NCBI GenBank assembly: GCA_951813525.2
Contig: CATOTJ020000002.1
Coordinates: 1-64,000, forward strand
Length of the DNA stretch: 64,000 nucleotides
Direction: 5' to 3'
DNA from: Thermohalobaculum sp951813525
Lineage (GTDB): Bacteria > Pseudomonadota > Alphaproteobacteria > Rhodobacterales > Rhodobacteraceae
The notes under the pieces are model-generated. The model had not been told where the DNA came from. It made no database searches and was given only the letters and a program-made list of their open reading frames with translations. A program made the translations under genes and the position numbers. This document shows positions 45,301 through 53,851 of this stretch, piece by piece; the stretch's first letter is position 1, and every line of letters starts with the position of its first letter.

Positions 45301-45897
45301 AATTTCACCCTGGCGCCCATCGAAAAGGCTCGTCAGCATATTGGCATCCGGCGCAGATTTTTGTGCATGATGTGCCGCATTCCACATGGCGAACACCGAG
45401 AGCCGATCGCGAAACCCGGCAACGGCGCCGGTACGGCCTTCCAGCACGCCATCCGCCAGATCCAGGATATCCGCCATCTCCGCAATCGGCGGCAGGGCGC
45501 AGCGCAGCACCTGCAGCGCCTGATGGGCATTCGCCCGAACCGCGGGATCAGCCCGATCGACCGCAAGACCGATCGAATGAAATATGTCTTCACGCAGGAT
45601 CGGCCCCGCCGCTCCGCGCCTGACCGGGAACTCGCCGCGAACCTCGGGTTGCAACACAATCTCGGCGGCCTTTCCGCGGGCTGGCGCTGCGTGCCAGGCA
45701 ATAACGTTGCCTGCTCTGGTCGTAACCTCGATCGTCGCCTTACCTTTCCCGGGGCGCGGCAATCTGAACGCGCCATCCCAACCGGTTCGCACCAGTTCGG
45801 GGGCTTTGGACTTCCCTGCGGTAAGACGCACCCAAACCCCTGCCGCGGGTGTCCCGGCTTCATCGGCGAAGATGGTTCCGTTTAGGTATAGCGTCAT
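42343..45897 (-). CDS. Multidomain FAD-linked oxidase fusion (1,184 aa)
   Basis: Domains in order: a carboxypeptidase-regulatory-like beta module (1-83: GTIFADEAGTPAAGVWVRL), an alpha-helical unknown region (95-285), a Pro/Gly linker (286-312), an IPT/TIG-like beta domain (338-412), a second beta module (435-542), and a PCMH-type FAD domain from about 560. The FAD domain has MRVGVEGTRWSY (593-604) and NLGGSRGQSLAGAINTGTHG (701-720), as in sugar-lactone oxidases. A glycine-rich hydrophobic stretch (876-915) and the lactone-oxidase-like end ALPHWGHVHQ follow. No signal peptide. Reaction unknown; oxidation of an alcohol or lactone with O2 is the family trend. Next to a two-component system. Confidence 0.8.
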   Translation of the reverse strand: MTLYLNGTIFADEAGTPAAGVWVRLTAGKSKAPELVRTGWDGAFRLPRPGKGKATIEVTTRAGNVIAWHAAPARGKAAEIVLQPEVRGEFPVRRGAAGPILREDIFHSIGLAVDRADPAVRANAHQALQVLRCALPPIAEMADILDLADGVLEGRTGAVAGFRDRLSVFAMWNAAHHAQKSAPDANMLTSLFDGRQGEIAQPHSHQLDRDRVVESDAISVLLIAAVLASGDDHSRVWHSVQAIFGQVFSLAPLRLMRRQARDVSFDRGQSIGMFLETLGGLTGFCPPGFDPLPGPGGSPIPFPDPGAWHDPVGLPPVNEDCIEIVDIVAAAAAARGIRFTVTSIEPANACPGQTITIEGSGFSPAGQEPSVGFDIEDSRAKLFVPAETATDDTITVVVPDGATCGELEINIPVTEQVVACGQVFDILATPTGPIPFQGGRTRIENFVRRDSGCVQPGGEIEIAWQTCNVSALELTIESTERPPASGTAGTGSGSVEIINLDPAGESQIITVPALPRAGSLLLTLDATGPCGRDQRQLRIGIQRPASSALSPYPPVRDFRNWHGNVSRPVIGRNRPRSLDDLVDAVRTAERLNMRVGVEGTRWSYTDCIAPRRTTPLFIDTGRLNRELSGVLPDALADPVRSILSDQARQKIDRPDDLQDDGGPVAPPLPIADRLVHVEAGIKLWDLNCQLDERDIPLAVPNLGGSRGQSLAGAINTGTHGATVDLPPIPDLVRAIHLVANGGQQWWIERASNPVTHPDAMRDLMARGALDPCLELHYDDALFNACLVSMGHAGIVYAYVIETVPQHNLREVTRRTSWTEARAEIQRTVLDDPASNPWYLEISVNPSSGRPAWITTRTPTSLPATSARAAPDSTLSDAIWAALFGTAAAGLGVGGLIGLGAGAVGFVIGGISLYFARRSAEIARIILSPWEWGRIGEIQQELDLIDQLIQTVTDLTDALGAQVSGDPAVADESLAKALPNLINAFWRIGFYVLSGRQILDTVQNLFTNIDQRPPGTTIDKSFTIFTEQTDCAPQTHSAIERLIQSQEYGVPADLLIPFAEDVLDAADQVREAEDDALILIVNLRFVRRTDASLGVQQFPVTGLVEIWTVDGIEGNRSFHDRVNDIANGYNALPHWGHVHQVQDLRSRFPRHREWQRQLDRIARHTGNPNTFRHQFALDRNLLSEL

Positions 45898-46094
45898 AGT
45901 TTCGTCCGTTCTTGATCAGGCGCTGGTCGTTGGCGAGATTTCGGCCGGAAGAACCTTGCGATTTACTCTTCGGTTAGCTCTTCAGCGCACGCTTCGGGTC
46001 GTCAGAGCAAATTTACCGCGCCGGTCCGTGTCCCTGTAACCGCAAATTTTTTTGCCCTGCTCGATCTGTGGAAAAGCACAGCAACGCACTGACC

Positions 46095-47369
46095 CTACAC
46101 CTGCATCAATGTCACTTCGATGCGGGCGCCGCCAAGCGGCGAATGAGCAAACTCCACCTTTCCACCACTTGCCTGAACGATCGTCTTTACGCTTTCGAGG
46201 CCGACGCCCAGGCCGCTCGGCTTTATAACCGCTGACGAAAATCCGGGACCATCGTCATCGGTCAAAAGCGCGACCCCGGACCCGTTGACCTTGATGCCGA
46301 CCTCAATCCTCTGTGCGGCCGCCAAGCCATTGCCCTGCGCTGCATTGGCGACAAGGTTCGTCAACATTCGCTGCAACGAAGGCGCACCGCCTGCAAGAAC
46401 CGCCATGGCGCCATCAACCGGGTCGTGAACAATTTCAATTTCCGGAAAGTTTGGCTGCAGCCTCTTCAGCATGGCGTCCGTCTGCTGCCCAAGATCGATG
46501 GCAACCGGATCGGTCATCGCGTCCAATTGACCCCGCGCGCCGTGCTTGACGTTGTGCAGGACACCGCCGACCATGTTCAGATCAGCGCTCAGATCCTCGG
46601 CGATCTCTTTGGCTTCCTGGTCCTGTGATCCCACCCGTTCGATCAGCATCTCGGCATTCAGAACGACCGAGGACAACAAACCGTGGGCGTCATGATGGGT
46701 TTGCAGCAATGTTGCGACGCCGTCGCGCATCTGGTGCAGGCGCACCGATTTTTGCGCCGACTGAAGTGAAATCGACCGTGTTCGGACGGCCGAGATACCG
46801 GCCGCGATCGTGGTCCCGGCCAGCATGATCAACCACATGGCCAACGCCTCTGATTTCTGCTCGAATCCGGCGGGCTGGGTGGCCGCTTCCCACATCAAAA
46901 GCGCCAGCAAAGAAGCGATGTTCATCAACCCGCCAAAGATCGCGATGGCCAGCGAAAGCCGAAACCCGGCAGCGATTGTAACGACCAGCAGGATCGCTGT
47001 GTCAGGCAGGTACAACGTGCCTGGGAATCCCTCCCAAGGGAGCGCGATGTTATTCGCCAGAACCGCGGTGCAAAGGACGCAGTCCAGGCCAACCGAAAGA
47101 AAAAGCCATCTCTGAAGATGCCTGCCGGGGACCTTTCCGGTAATGAATACGCCAGAAAACAGAAAAGCCGCTGCAGCGGCTGGCAAAACAATCAAACAAG
47201 CCCAAAACGTCGGCTGCAGCATCATAAAGCGCGCCAACATCAGCGCAACGATGATGATCCGGGCCCAACTGATTGCAAATTCGGCCGAACGGGCCGCGTC
47301 CAGGATGATGTTGCGAACCAGTTCGGCATTGTCGGCCGCCGGAACCGTCGATGCCTGTTTCACGTTCAA
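46095..47369 (-). CDS. Membrane histidine kinase with HHDAHG phospho-acceptor box
   Basis: A 424-residue kinase with about six transmembrane segments in residues 35-195 and no evident periplasmic domain. The dimerisation helix bears LLQTHHDAHGLLSSVV (222-237), an unusual H-box with H226 as the probable phospho-site. The ATPase domain has MLTNLVANAAQGNG, DDDGPGF and GLGVGLESVKTIV. The TTG start is one base before the TGA of the response regulator gene (TTGA overlap), so the two are coupled. RegB/PrrB-like arrangement; signal unknown. Confidence 0.85.
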   Translation of the reverse strand: MNVKQASTVPAADNAELVRNIILDAARSAEFAISWARIIIVALMLARFMMLQPTFWACLIVLPAAAAAFLFSGVFITGKVPGRHLQRWLFLSVGLDCVLCTAVLANNIALPWEGFPGTLYLPDTAILLVVTIAAGFRLSLAIAIFGGLMNIASLLALLMWEAATQPAGFEQKSEALAMWLIMLAGTTIAAGISAVRTRSISLQSAQKSVRLHQMRDGVATLLQTHHDAHGLLSSVVLNAEMLIERVGSQDQEAKEIAEDLSADLNMVGGVLHNVKHGARGQLDAMTDPVAIDLGQQTDAMLKRLQPNFPEIEIVHDPVDGAMAVLAGGAPSLQRMLTNLVANAAQGNGLAAAQRIEVGIKVNGSGVALLTDDDGPGFSSAVIKPSGLGVGLESVKTIVQASGGKVEFAHSPLGGARIEVTLMQV

Positions 47370-47926
47370 CGGCGCAATGTGTGTTGCAGAAACTGCCGCG
47401 AAACCGAAAGCAACCGGGCCGCGCCCCGGCGGCTACCATTCGACCGTTGCAAAGCCTCGTTGACCATGACGCCGCGCACATTCGCCTCGACCGCCTTCAA
47501 ACCGAAATGCCCGACAGCATTGCGAATGGCTGGGTCGATGTTTGGCGGCTCCAGCAACGTGTGTTCAATTGCGGCATCAAGATCGCTCAACGAGACGGGT
47601 TTCGTAAGATAGGTTGTCACGCCAAGCCGGGCCAAATCAAAGGCTTCGACCGGCTCGGCATAGGCGCTGATGGCAATCGACCGGGGCAATGGCGCGCCGC
47701 CATCGACTGACCCGAGCACATCGATCGCGGTCCCATCTGGCAGCCTAAAATCGATGATCAGCAAATCCGGCTGCCAGTCGCGCAAAACTGAAATGGCGCG
47801 CCGTGCGGTCCCGGCGGTGCGAACCTCGTCGCAATGGCGGCGAAGCCCGCGTTTCAGCGTCCGGCACAAACTGGGATCGTCCTCAACGATCAAAGTTCGT
47901 GAAATTCCTGACGACTTAAGGGTCAA
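47366..47926 (-). CDS. Response regulator with Fis-type HTH (RegA/ActR-like)
   Basis: About 186 residues from a TTG at 47926 (GGGAAG upstream); the longer open frame upstream shows no domain. Receiver: D16-D17, phospho-site D59 in LLIIDFRLPDG, K109 in YLTKPVS. The C-terminal helix-turn-helix (NEALQRSNGSRRGAARLLSV) resembles the Fis-type DNA-binding end of RegA/PrrA. Partner of the kinase that follows. Likely regulates the neighbouring oxidase and protease genes; inferred from position. Confidence 0.82.
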   Translation of the reverse strand: MTLKSSGISRTLIVEDDPSLCRTLKRGLRRHCDEVRTAGTARRAISVLRDWQPDLLIIDFRLPDGTAIDVLGSVDGGAPLPRSIAISAYAEPVEAFDLARLGVTTYLTKPVSLSDLDAAIEHTLLEPPNIDPAIRNAVGHFGLKAVEANVRGVMVNEALQRSNGSRRGAARLLSVSRQFLQHTLRR

Positions 47927-48218
47927 ACTCTGTCTTCCCGCAAAACTGCAACGAAAGTCCCTTCCAACCAACAAAGAATACCAAATGGGCCTCGCATCCG
48001 CCAGACGCCTCGCTTCAGGGCCAAGTTGAGACACCGTTTCAGCAACCTCAGCTCCTTCCATCTCTGTCAGATCCGGCCAACACAAACCCCCAGCCAACGC
48101 CCGAAAGCAGGGCGTGCAAGGAGCGCCGGGTCGAGCGGGGGCAAAAATTCTTGCAGTTTTCACCAGCACTGACTGCACGCTAGCCTTCTCGGGGTGAACG
48201 ATGATGGGGAGCAAAAAA
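47927..48218. promoter_or_regulatory. Divergent intergenic region, regulator/protease
   Basis: 292 bp between the response regulator start and the metalloprotease start, transcribed outward in both directions. It must hold both promoters. No obvious dyad or repeat was found by eye. Confidence 0.4.
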
Positions 48219-49181
48219 ATGCCTATTATTGAAAATGTCGACGATGATTGGATGGCCTCGACACTGTGGGTTCGCGACGTCTCGCAACGCCGCCACGCGA
48301 CGCTTACGCTGCGGGTCCGGATGCGCTTGAACCTGATGCCGGCCGAGGCGTTGCAGTATCGGGATTTCCAAGGAAATCCCGTCACGGTTCAGACAATCGA
48401 CTGGGACGATGGCCGCGCGGAAATTTGGTTCAAAGAGGCCCTGAAACGGGTCGTTGAAGGCGGCTGGTCTGGTCGCTATTGGCTACTGCCCGATAGTGAT
48501 TGGGCCGCCAGTCAAACGGTGCAAAACGGAGCCGAACGGATCGCGCCCGCTATCAGCCTGCGCCTGCAGCTTGATCTGGATTTCGGAGCGCGTCATCCGC
48601 ATTGCGTCGTCAACGCTTACCGGATGCAGCGAAACGCTCAAGGTGAACCCACCGGCGATTTTCGCTCCTACATGCACTCGCCAAACACATTGACCGGAAA
48701 CGCCCGCGAATGTGCCTGGCGCCAGAACCAGTCCATCGGATTGCTGACGACCCATGATGTCTATCCGCGGACAAACGGCTTTGTCGTCGCGATCCACGAA
48801 TTCGGACATTATATCGGACTGAGCCATGTAAACGCCGCGGGCGCCCGGGCGCAGGGCGCGGACCCGAACGGGCGGATGGCGTACGGTGTCGGGGCGCAGC
48901 GTAACGACGTGATGGGCGCCGGCGCCACCTATGATTTCTGGCACACCTACCCCTGGTGCCAAAGGTTGCGCAGACATCTGCCCCAGCCGGGCGTCAGCTT
49001 TTCGACCGAAGACTGGCATACGCGGTCGCCGATAACCTGGCAAACAGCCCCAGGATGGGCAGCCCCAAAACCGGACTATGCCCGCGGCGACACTCCGGTT
49101 ACCTGGACCGTATGCATGAATAGGCCGCAACCGCAAACAACGATGGTACGCCCCGTAGAGGTTTCCACCGGCGCAAACTGA
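48219..49181 (+). CDS. Metzincin-like zinc metalloprotease
   Basis: A 320-residue protein from ATG 48219, with GGGGAG seven bases upstream; two ATGs 15-18 bases earlier lack a site. The zinc motif HEFGHYIGLSH (193-203) is the full H-E-x-x-H-x-x-G-x-x-H of metzincins, and NDVMGAG (229-235) gives the Met-turn. The 190-residue N-terminal part is not recognised. There is no signal peptide or propeptide Cys switch, odd for a metzincin, which are normally secreted; export by another route or cytosolic action is open. Divergent from the two-component genes. Confidence 0.82.
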   Translation: MPIIENVDDDWMASTLWVRDVSQRRHATLTLRVRMRLNLMPAEALQYRDFQGNPVTVQTIDWDDGRAEIWFKEALKRVVEGGWSGRYWLLPDSDWAASQTVQNGAERIAPAISLRLQLDLDFGARHPHCVVNAYRMQRNAQGEPTGDFRSYMHSPNTLTGNARECAWRQNQSIGLLTTHDVYPRTNGFVVAIHEFGHYIGLSHVNAAGARAQGADPNGRMAYGVGAQRNDVMGAGATYDFWHTYPWCQRLRRHLPQPGVSFSTEDWHTRSPITWQTAPGWAAPKPDYARGDTPVTWTVCMNRPQPQTTMVRPVEVSTGAN

Positions 49182-49408
49182 GCGCGATCGCAGGGCTGGG
49201 AATATGGTGCGGCCTCTCCGTCATCCCCGGCCATGCAACAAGAGGCATCGAGCAACCTCAATGGACCACGATCACCGACGGCACAGACCATGGATCGGCA
49301 TCGCTGTCATTCAGCGCCTAGAGAACAAAACGACCAAAGATTTCACCTGAACCCTCGCAGATTTCTTCGCGGTCAAAATTGATAATTTCGAAATTTCTCT
49401 GAAATCAT

Positions 49409-49485
49409 TGGTCGGAGTGGCAGGATTTGAACCTGCGGCCCCTGCCTCCCGAAGACAGTGCTCTACCAAGCTGAGCTACACTCCG
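49409..49485 (-). tRNA. tRNA-Pro(CGG)
   Basis: 77 nt including CCA. Acceptor CGGAGTG pairs with CACTCCG, D-arm GCTC/GAGC, anticodon arm CTGTC-TTCGGGA-GGCAG with CGG, T-arm GCAGG-TTCAAAT-CCTGC. Complete cloverleaf. Confidence 0.95.
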
Positions 49486-49581
49486 CCGACCGGTTGCGAG
49501 GATATACTGGTGTGGGCGGCAGGCTGCAAGCAGGATTTCCGGTTGTGGGGCGGGACGCCTCGCACTATTGTCCGGCGCGCT

Positions 49582-49657
49582 TGGGACGTAGCTCAATTGG
49601 TAGAGCACCGGTTTTTGGTACCGTAGGTTGGAGGTTCGAGTCCTCCCGTCCCAGCCA
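49582..49657 (+). tRNA. tRNA-Gln(UUG)
   Basis: 76 nt including CCA. Acceptor TGGGACG pairs with CGTCCCA with a G discriminator, both typical for glutamine. The anticodon loop is TTTTGGT with TTG; T-arm GGAGG-TTCGAGT-CCTCC. The 3' end faces the serine-recombinase cassette. Confidence 0.92.
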
Positions 49658-49829
49658 ACCACTTCCCTGTTATCGGACGCTGAGAGTTTGCCACGCGATT
49701 GTCGCGTGATTTCGGGCGTTTGGCATGCAGGGATTTCAGCAGAGACGCAGATAAGAGCACGAACCGGGCCGATTTCCGGTCGCAGTCTCTGTTTGCGATT
49801 CCGGCGGTACGAGTTTGGAATGTGGGGCT

Positions 49830-51458
49830 TTAGAGAGTGGCGAACTGTTCGTGCTGTTCAGACCAGACGGCGGAGAAGCGGGTCTTGATAAGGTAGTCCG
49901 TGGTGAGACCATCGGGCTGTTCACCGGCTGCGATGCGGTCAAGAACGTCAGGCGCAAGCAATGCCAGGTTGGTCACATCCTGAACACGGCGTTTCGAGAC
50001 GCCTTCGGTGCCAGCGATCTCGGAGAAGGTTTTGCCCGCGATGACCATTGCCAGCCAGCTGCGCCCCTTGTCGATGTTTTGCACAAGCGTTCTGTCGATC
50101 TCTGCCGGCGGCTCGCCGAGATGCAGTTTCATTTCCACGCCACGTCGGCGCATCTGGAATGGAGCTTCGATTGTCAATTCAGCCAGATTGATCTGTTCCG
50201 GTTTGCTGCCAAGACGGTCAGCAAGCAGTGCCTTGTCCAGCCGTACCGTCAGGGAGCCCGGTTGCAGATCAACCCGTTCAATCAAGGCCAAACGTTCCGT
50301 CACAGTGTCTCGCTGCTGAAGCCTTTTCGATGCGTCTGACACTTCGGCTGCCGGCAAACCTTCGGTCATTGCGACCGCCGCGCCAGGTCGGCCCAAATGC
50401 TGCCCAATCAGCTCAGCCAGCAAGCCCTCCACCTGATCTGCGGGCAGCCGCCAGGCGTCAGGATGTTTCCGACTGCGATCTTTCACCAGCCTGCGGGACA
50501 TGTAATAGCGCAGGCGTTTGCCGTTCTTGCAGCTGTGGCTGGGCGTCAGACGATCGCCGGTTTCATCAAAGAGCGTACCCGCAAGCAGAGATGTTGTTGC
50601 CTTTTTTCTTGAACCGCGTGCGATAGAGGCCCCGCTCTGCAACATGTCCTGAACCTTGTCCCAGACCGCCGGATCAATGATGGCTGGATGCCGCCCCTCA
50701 TAGACCTGTTTCTTGTGACGGATTCGCCCCGCATAGACCGGATTGCTCAGAATATGCTGGAGGTGACCACGATCGAAATGCGTTCCACCTGACATCCGAC
50801 CGTCCGCTCGTTCACGGCGCCGGGATCTGAATTCGAGTTTCTCTGCCTGTTCTTTCACGTCCCGCAGGGTGCCGTGTTTCAGATAGAGGTCGTAAAGCGT
50901 CCTGATCGTTTCAGCTTCAGCCTCGTCCATCATTAGCGTCCGGCCGTCTGGCTGATAGCCAAGCGGAACGTTTCCTCCCATCCACATACCCTTCCTCTTG
51001 GACGCGGCGATCTTATCCCGGATGCGCTCTGCCGTGACCTCACGTTCAAATTGGGCAAAGCTGAGCAGCATGTTCAGGGTCAGGCGCCCCATGCTTGTAG
51101 CGGTGTTGAAGCTTTGAGTAACTGAGACAAAGGACGTCTGGGCCTCATCCAGACGGTCGACCAGCCTGGCAAAGTCGGCCAGAGAACGCGTCAACCTGTC
51201 GATCTTGTAAACCACAATTTGATCAACGCGCTTTTCATCCACAGCCTGCATCAGCCGTTGAAGCGCCGGGCGATCCAGATGACCGCCCGATATGCCGCCA
51301 TCGTCGTAGGGGTCGGGCAGCAGTTCCCAGCCCTCGTGTTTCTGGCTGGCTATATAGGCTTCACAGGCTTCACGCTGGGCATCCAGCGAGTTGAAGTCCT
51401 GCTCCAGCCCGTCTTCCGAGCTCTTGCGGGTATAGACGGCACAGCGGACCCGTCGCAT
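49830..51458 (-). CDS. Large serine recombinase, complete
   Basis: 542 residues from the ATG at 51458. Resolvase domain with the nucleophile S13 in YTRKSSEDGLEQ, QREACEAYIASQ and KIDRLTRSLADFA; Recombinase domain with NPVYAGRIRHKK; then a C-terminal region ending in a HTH-like segment (FSEIAGTEGVSKRRVQDVTN). The start overlaps the DUF2924 stop (ATGA), so expression is coupled. It probably integrated this element; serine recombinases of this group need only the enzyme plus att sites. Confidence 0.93.
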   Translation of the reverse strand: MRRVRCAVYTRKSSEDGLEQDFNSLDAQREACEAYIASQKHEGWELLPDPYDDGGISGGHLDRPALQRLMQAVDEKRVDQIVVYKIDRLTRSLADFARLVDRLDEAQTSFVSVTQSFNTATSMGRLTLNMLLSFAQFEREVTAERIRDKIAASKRKGMWMGGNVPLGYQPDGRTLMMDEAEAETIRTLYDLYLKHGTLRDVKEQAEKLEFRSRRRERADGRMSGGTHFDRGHLQHILSNPVYAGRIRHKKQVYEGRHPAIIDPAVWDKVQDMLQSGASIARGSRKKATTSLLAGTLFDETGDRLTPSHSCKNGKRLRYYMSRRLVKDRSRKHPDAWRLPADQVEGLLAELIGQHLGRPGAAVAMTEGLPAAEVSDASKRLQQRDTVTERLALIERVDLQPGSLTVRLDKALLADRLGSKPEQINLAELTIEAPFQMRRRGVEMKLHLGEPPAEIDRTLVQNIDKGRSWLAMVIAGKTFSEIAGTEGVSKRRVQDVTNLALLAPDVLDRIAAGEQPDGLTTDYLIKTRFSAVWSEQHEQFATL

Positions 51459-51871
51459 CACTGAACCCCGAAGAAGCGTGGGCCGGACCACCGGGCGCCG
51501 GTGATGTGACGGGCAATGGCCGATAAAGACCGCCATGATTTGCCATCCATGACATAGCCGCCATCCACAACCTCAACATGGTAGGTCCGCCCGTTCCATT
51601 CCCGAACCAGATGCGATCCCGGCCTCGCCTTTGCCGGTGGCGTCTTGCCTGAAGCAACTTGCCTCATGCGGCGCCCGGTCCCGGCAGAAAGCCCGCCCAG
51701 TTCCTTGTTTTGCAGTTCCCAAGTCAAAACCCGCTTCATGAATTGAGGCGAGAGATACTTTGGCGGAGGCCGGCCGAACGCCTCTCGCCAACGATCAAGG
51801 CATCCACCCCGGTCCAGCATGTCGATGCCTTTAATTGCCCGCTCAAGATTCGAATCTCCTTTATTCGTCAT
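51458..51871 (-). CDS. DUF2924 protein
   Basis: 137 residues from ATG 51871. Recognised by the segments LDRWREAFGRPPPKYLSPQFMKR, GTHLVREWNG-like (GSHLVREWNGRTYHVEV) and KSWRSLSAIARHITG. Function unknown; it regularly sits just upstream of a large serine recombinase in alphaproteobacterial elements, so a role in recombination directionality or att binding is likely. Overlaps the recombinase start by 4 bases. Confidence 0.85.
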   Translation of the reverse strand: MTNKGDSNLERAIKGIDMLDRGGCLDRWREAFGRPPPKYLSPQFMKRVLTWELQNKELGGLSAGTGRRMRQVASGKTPPAKARPGSHLVREWNGRTYHVEVVDGGYVMDGKSWRSLSAIARHITGARWSGPRFFGVQ

Positions 51872-51875
51872 GACC

Positions 51876-52130
51876 TCAGGTCTCCCCGACGATACGATAG
51901 ACAGGCCCTTTATCGGCATCAGCGCGTTCTACCGGAAACCCGGCTTTGCGCAGTGTTGAAATCGCAGCCCTCGCAGTATGAGGCTGCCATCCAAAAGCCT
52001 TCTGTAGCTGCGCGATTGTGGCGCCGGACTTGCGCCCCAGGAGTTTGGTAAGCTGCTGCTGGCGGGTGGGTTTTGCACTGACCGTTTTGGCAGCCGAGCC
52101 TTCGGGTTTTTGTTCGTTCCTGGTCGTCAT
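51876..52130 (-). CDS. DUF3489 small DNA-binding-like protein
   Basis: 84 residues from ATG 52130 (GGAGAG four bases upstream). The core LTKLLGRKSGATIAQLQKAFGW followed by QPHTARAAISTLRKAG is a winged-helix-like DUF3489 domain. First gene of the DUF3489-DUF2924-recombinase operon; probable regulator or excision factor. Its stop lies four bases before the DUF2924 start. Confidence 0.85.
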   Translation of the reverse strand: MTTRNEQKPEGSAAKTVSAKPTRQQQLTKLLGRKSGATIAQLQKAFGWQPHTARAAISTLRKAGFPVERADADKGPVYRIVGET

Positions 52131-52428
52131 AATTCTCTCCACTCTTCTGACGAAGGCCAATCCCTCGCCCTGTACTGAGTGGAGCCCGGCAATCCCGGGC
52201 GACTTGGAAGGTGTGAGCACTAACGCTTCTTAAACAACAGAAGTCCAGTCGTTTCTGGAAAAGGCCAAACAGCAGAAATTCGTCGCAACTGAAATAGACA
52301 GTGTGTTGGCTGTTGAATGCGGACACCCTGAATTTAGCGAACGCATTACCTATCATGGCAGCCAAGAAGCGCCTGCGTTTAGAAAGTGCGCTATGAAAAA
52401 GTAATGTGCTATAGCACATGAGGCTCCC

Positions 52429-52977
52429 ATGGTCAGGACACCCAAGAAGAAAATCGCCAAGAAAATTACAGACCTTCGCTCGAAGCTCTGGCCTGATCTG
52501 TCTCCCGACGATCTGTGGCACCGCAACGTCTATGACGGCTTCACATCCGTGCCGCGCACGATGCCGCTGATCATGAACATCATCGACGATCTGGCTCCGG
52601 GCAGCAAACGCACGTCGATGACCTACCTTGCCCTCTGGGGGCAGGCGTTCGACGAGATGTATGTCAGCTTGCAGAACGCCGACGGGCTTGCCTTCTACTC
52701 GGGCTACACCGGCCAGCGTGCGGTGCGCTCTTGGAAGGAACGCATGAGGGAGCTTGCCAATCTAGGCTTCATACGCATCGCCTCGGGCACGGCAGGCGAG
52801 TTCTCCCATGCCGTCATCCTCAACCCGCATTTCGCCATCCGTCGCCTTCATGCGGCGAAAACGGCAGGGTTGACCGCCGCCGCCTACAACGCGCTTGTCG
52901 AGCGCGCCATTGCCATCGGTGCCGAGGACATGAAAGTCCCTCTTCCCGAAGAAAAGCAGAAAGAGGCTGCGGAGTAA
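52429..52977 (+). CDS. Hypothetical protein of the mobile region, possible replication/regulatory protein
   Basis: 182 residues with a lysine-rich start (MVRTPKKKIAKKI), a middle segment KRTSMTYLALWGQAF and a probable winged-helix RAVRSWKERMRELANLGFIRIA. GAGG precedes the ATG. Divergent from the recombinase operon. I do not recognise the family; a DNA-binding role is suggested by the fold-like pattern and charge. Confidence 0.65.
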   Translation: MVRTPKKKIAKKITDLRSKLWPDLSPDDLWHRNVYDGFTSVPRTMPLIMNIIDDLAPGSKRTSMTYLALWGQAFDEMYVSLQNADGLAFYSGYTGQRAVRSWKERMRELANLGFIRIASGTAGEFSHAVILNPHFAIRRLHAAKTAGLTAAAYNALVERAIAIGAEDMKVPLPEEKQKEAAE

Positions 52978-53059
52978 GCCTAGTGCCCTGTTTCGCATGA
53001 CTTGACACGGTTTGGTTTCTCTGAATCTCTTTCCGGGCAAAACCTGGGAGGTGTGAGAG

Positions 53060-53738
53060 ATGGGCAAACGTGGTCCCGCGGCGAAATTTGTGGTTCGACT
53101 GTCGAGCGAAGAACGCGCAGAGTTGGAGGAAATGATCTGCAAGGGCATCGGTGTTGCGTATCGACTTTTGAAGGCGCGGATATTGCTTAAGGCGGACGTG
53201 TCGGCGGAAGGCCCCGGTTGGTCTGATGCGCGGACCGCCGAGGCTCTGGAGACCAGTTCCTCGACAGTTCCGCGGACCCGCCGACAACTCGTGGAGGAAG
53301 GGTTGGAGGCGGCCCTGTCGCGCAAGAAAAGGTCTACTGCACCTTTGCGCGTATTTGATGGGGAAGCGGAGGCAAGGTTGATCGCCCTTGCCTGCTCCGA
53401 GCCTCCGCAAGGCCATGCCCGTTGGTCGCTGCGTTTGTTGGAAAAGCGCGTGGTTGAACCGGGGATTGTCGAGGCCACCAGCGACACGACCATCCGGCGG
53501 GTGCTCAAAAAAACGCGCTCAAACCGCACCAAAGCCGCTATTGGGTGATCCCGCCCAAGGCCGATGCAGCCTTTGTGGCGGCGATGGAAGACGTGCTTGA
53601 TGTCTACACCCGCCCGCAGGACCCGAAACAACCCCTGGTCTGTCTCGACGAAACATCCAGGCAACTGACCAAGGAAACACGCACCCCGATCCCTGCTCGG
53701 CCAGGGCAATCAGCGCGGTCTGACTATGCCGAGCCGGG
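53060..53738 (+). pseudogene. IS630-family transposase, frameshifted and truncated
   Basis: Part 1 (53060-53548) carries the HTH domain: EERAELEEMICKG, a TVPRTRRQLVEEG segment and LIALACSEPPQGHARWSL. Part 2 in another frame (from about 53520) gives VIPPKADAAFVAAMEDVLDV and the first catalytic Asp in LVCLDETSRQL. The frames switch near the A-run at 53508-53514. The coding sequence then ends abruptly near PARPGQSAR, where relaxase sequence begins. The remaining DDE residues are absent, so it is dead. Confidence 0.88.
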
Positions 53739-53794
53739 AACCCGAGCAGAACCGTGGTCACGGTCTCGACGATGATTTCGATCTCGACTGGTGA
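53739..53794 (+). pseudogene. Duplicated 3' end of a relaxase gene
   Basis: About 56 bases encode a tail ending GHGLDDDFDLDW-stop, the same as the end of the relaxase fragment at 54089-54715, with a few silent and coding changes. It is fused directly to the truncated IS630, so it is the leftover of another relaxase copy. Confidence 0.75.
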
Positions 53795-53851
53795 GCCGGA
53801 ACCGCGCCGGGCTCGATTGGCTCATGCCCTGCCCGAACCAGCTTTAAACAC

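Noticed and set aside
48201..48218. Earlier ATGs as the metalloprotease start.
   Set aside because: No ribosome-binding site upstream of them; GGGGAG precedes the ATG at 48219.
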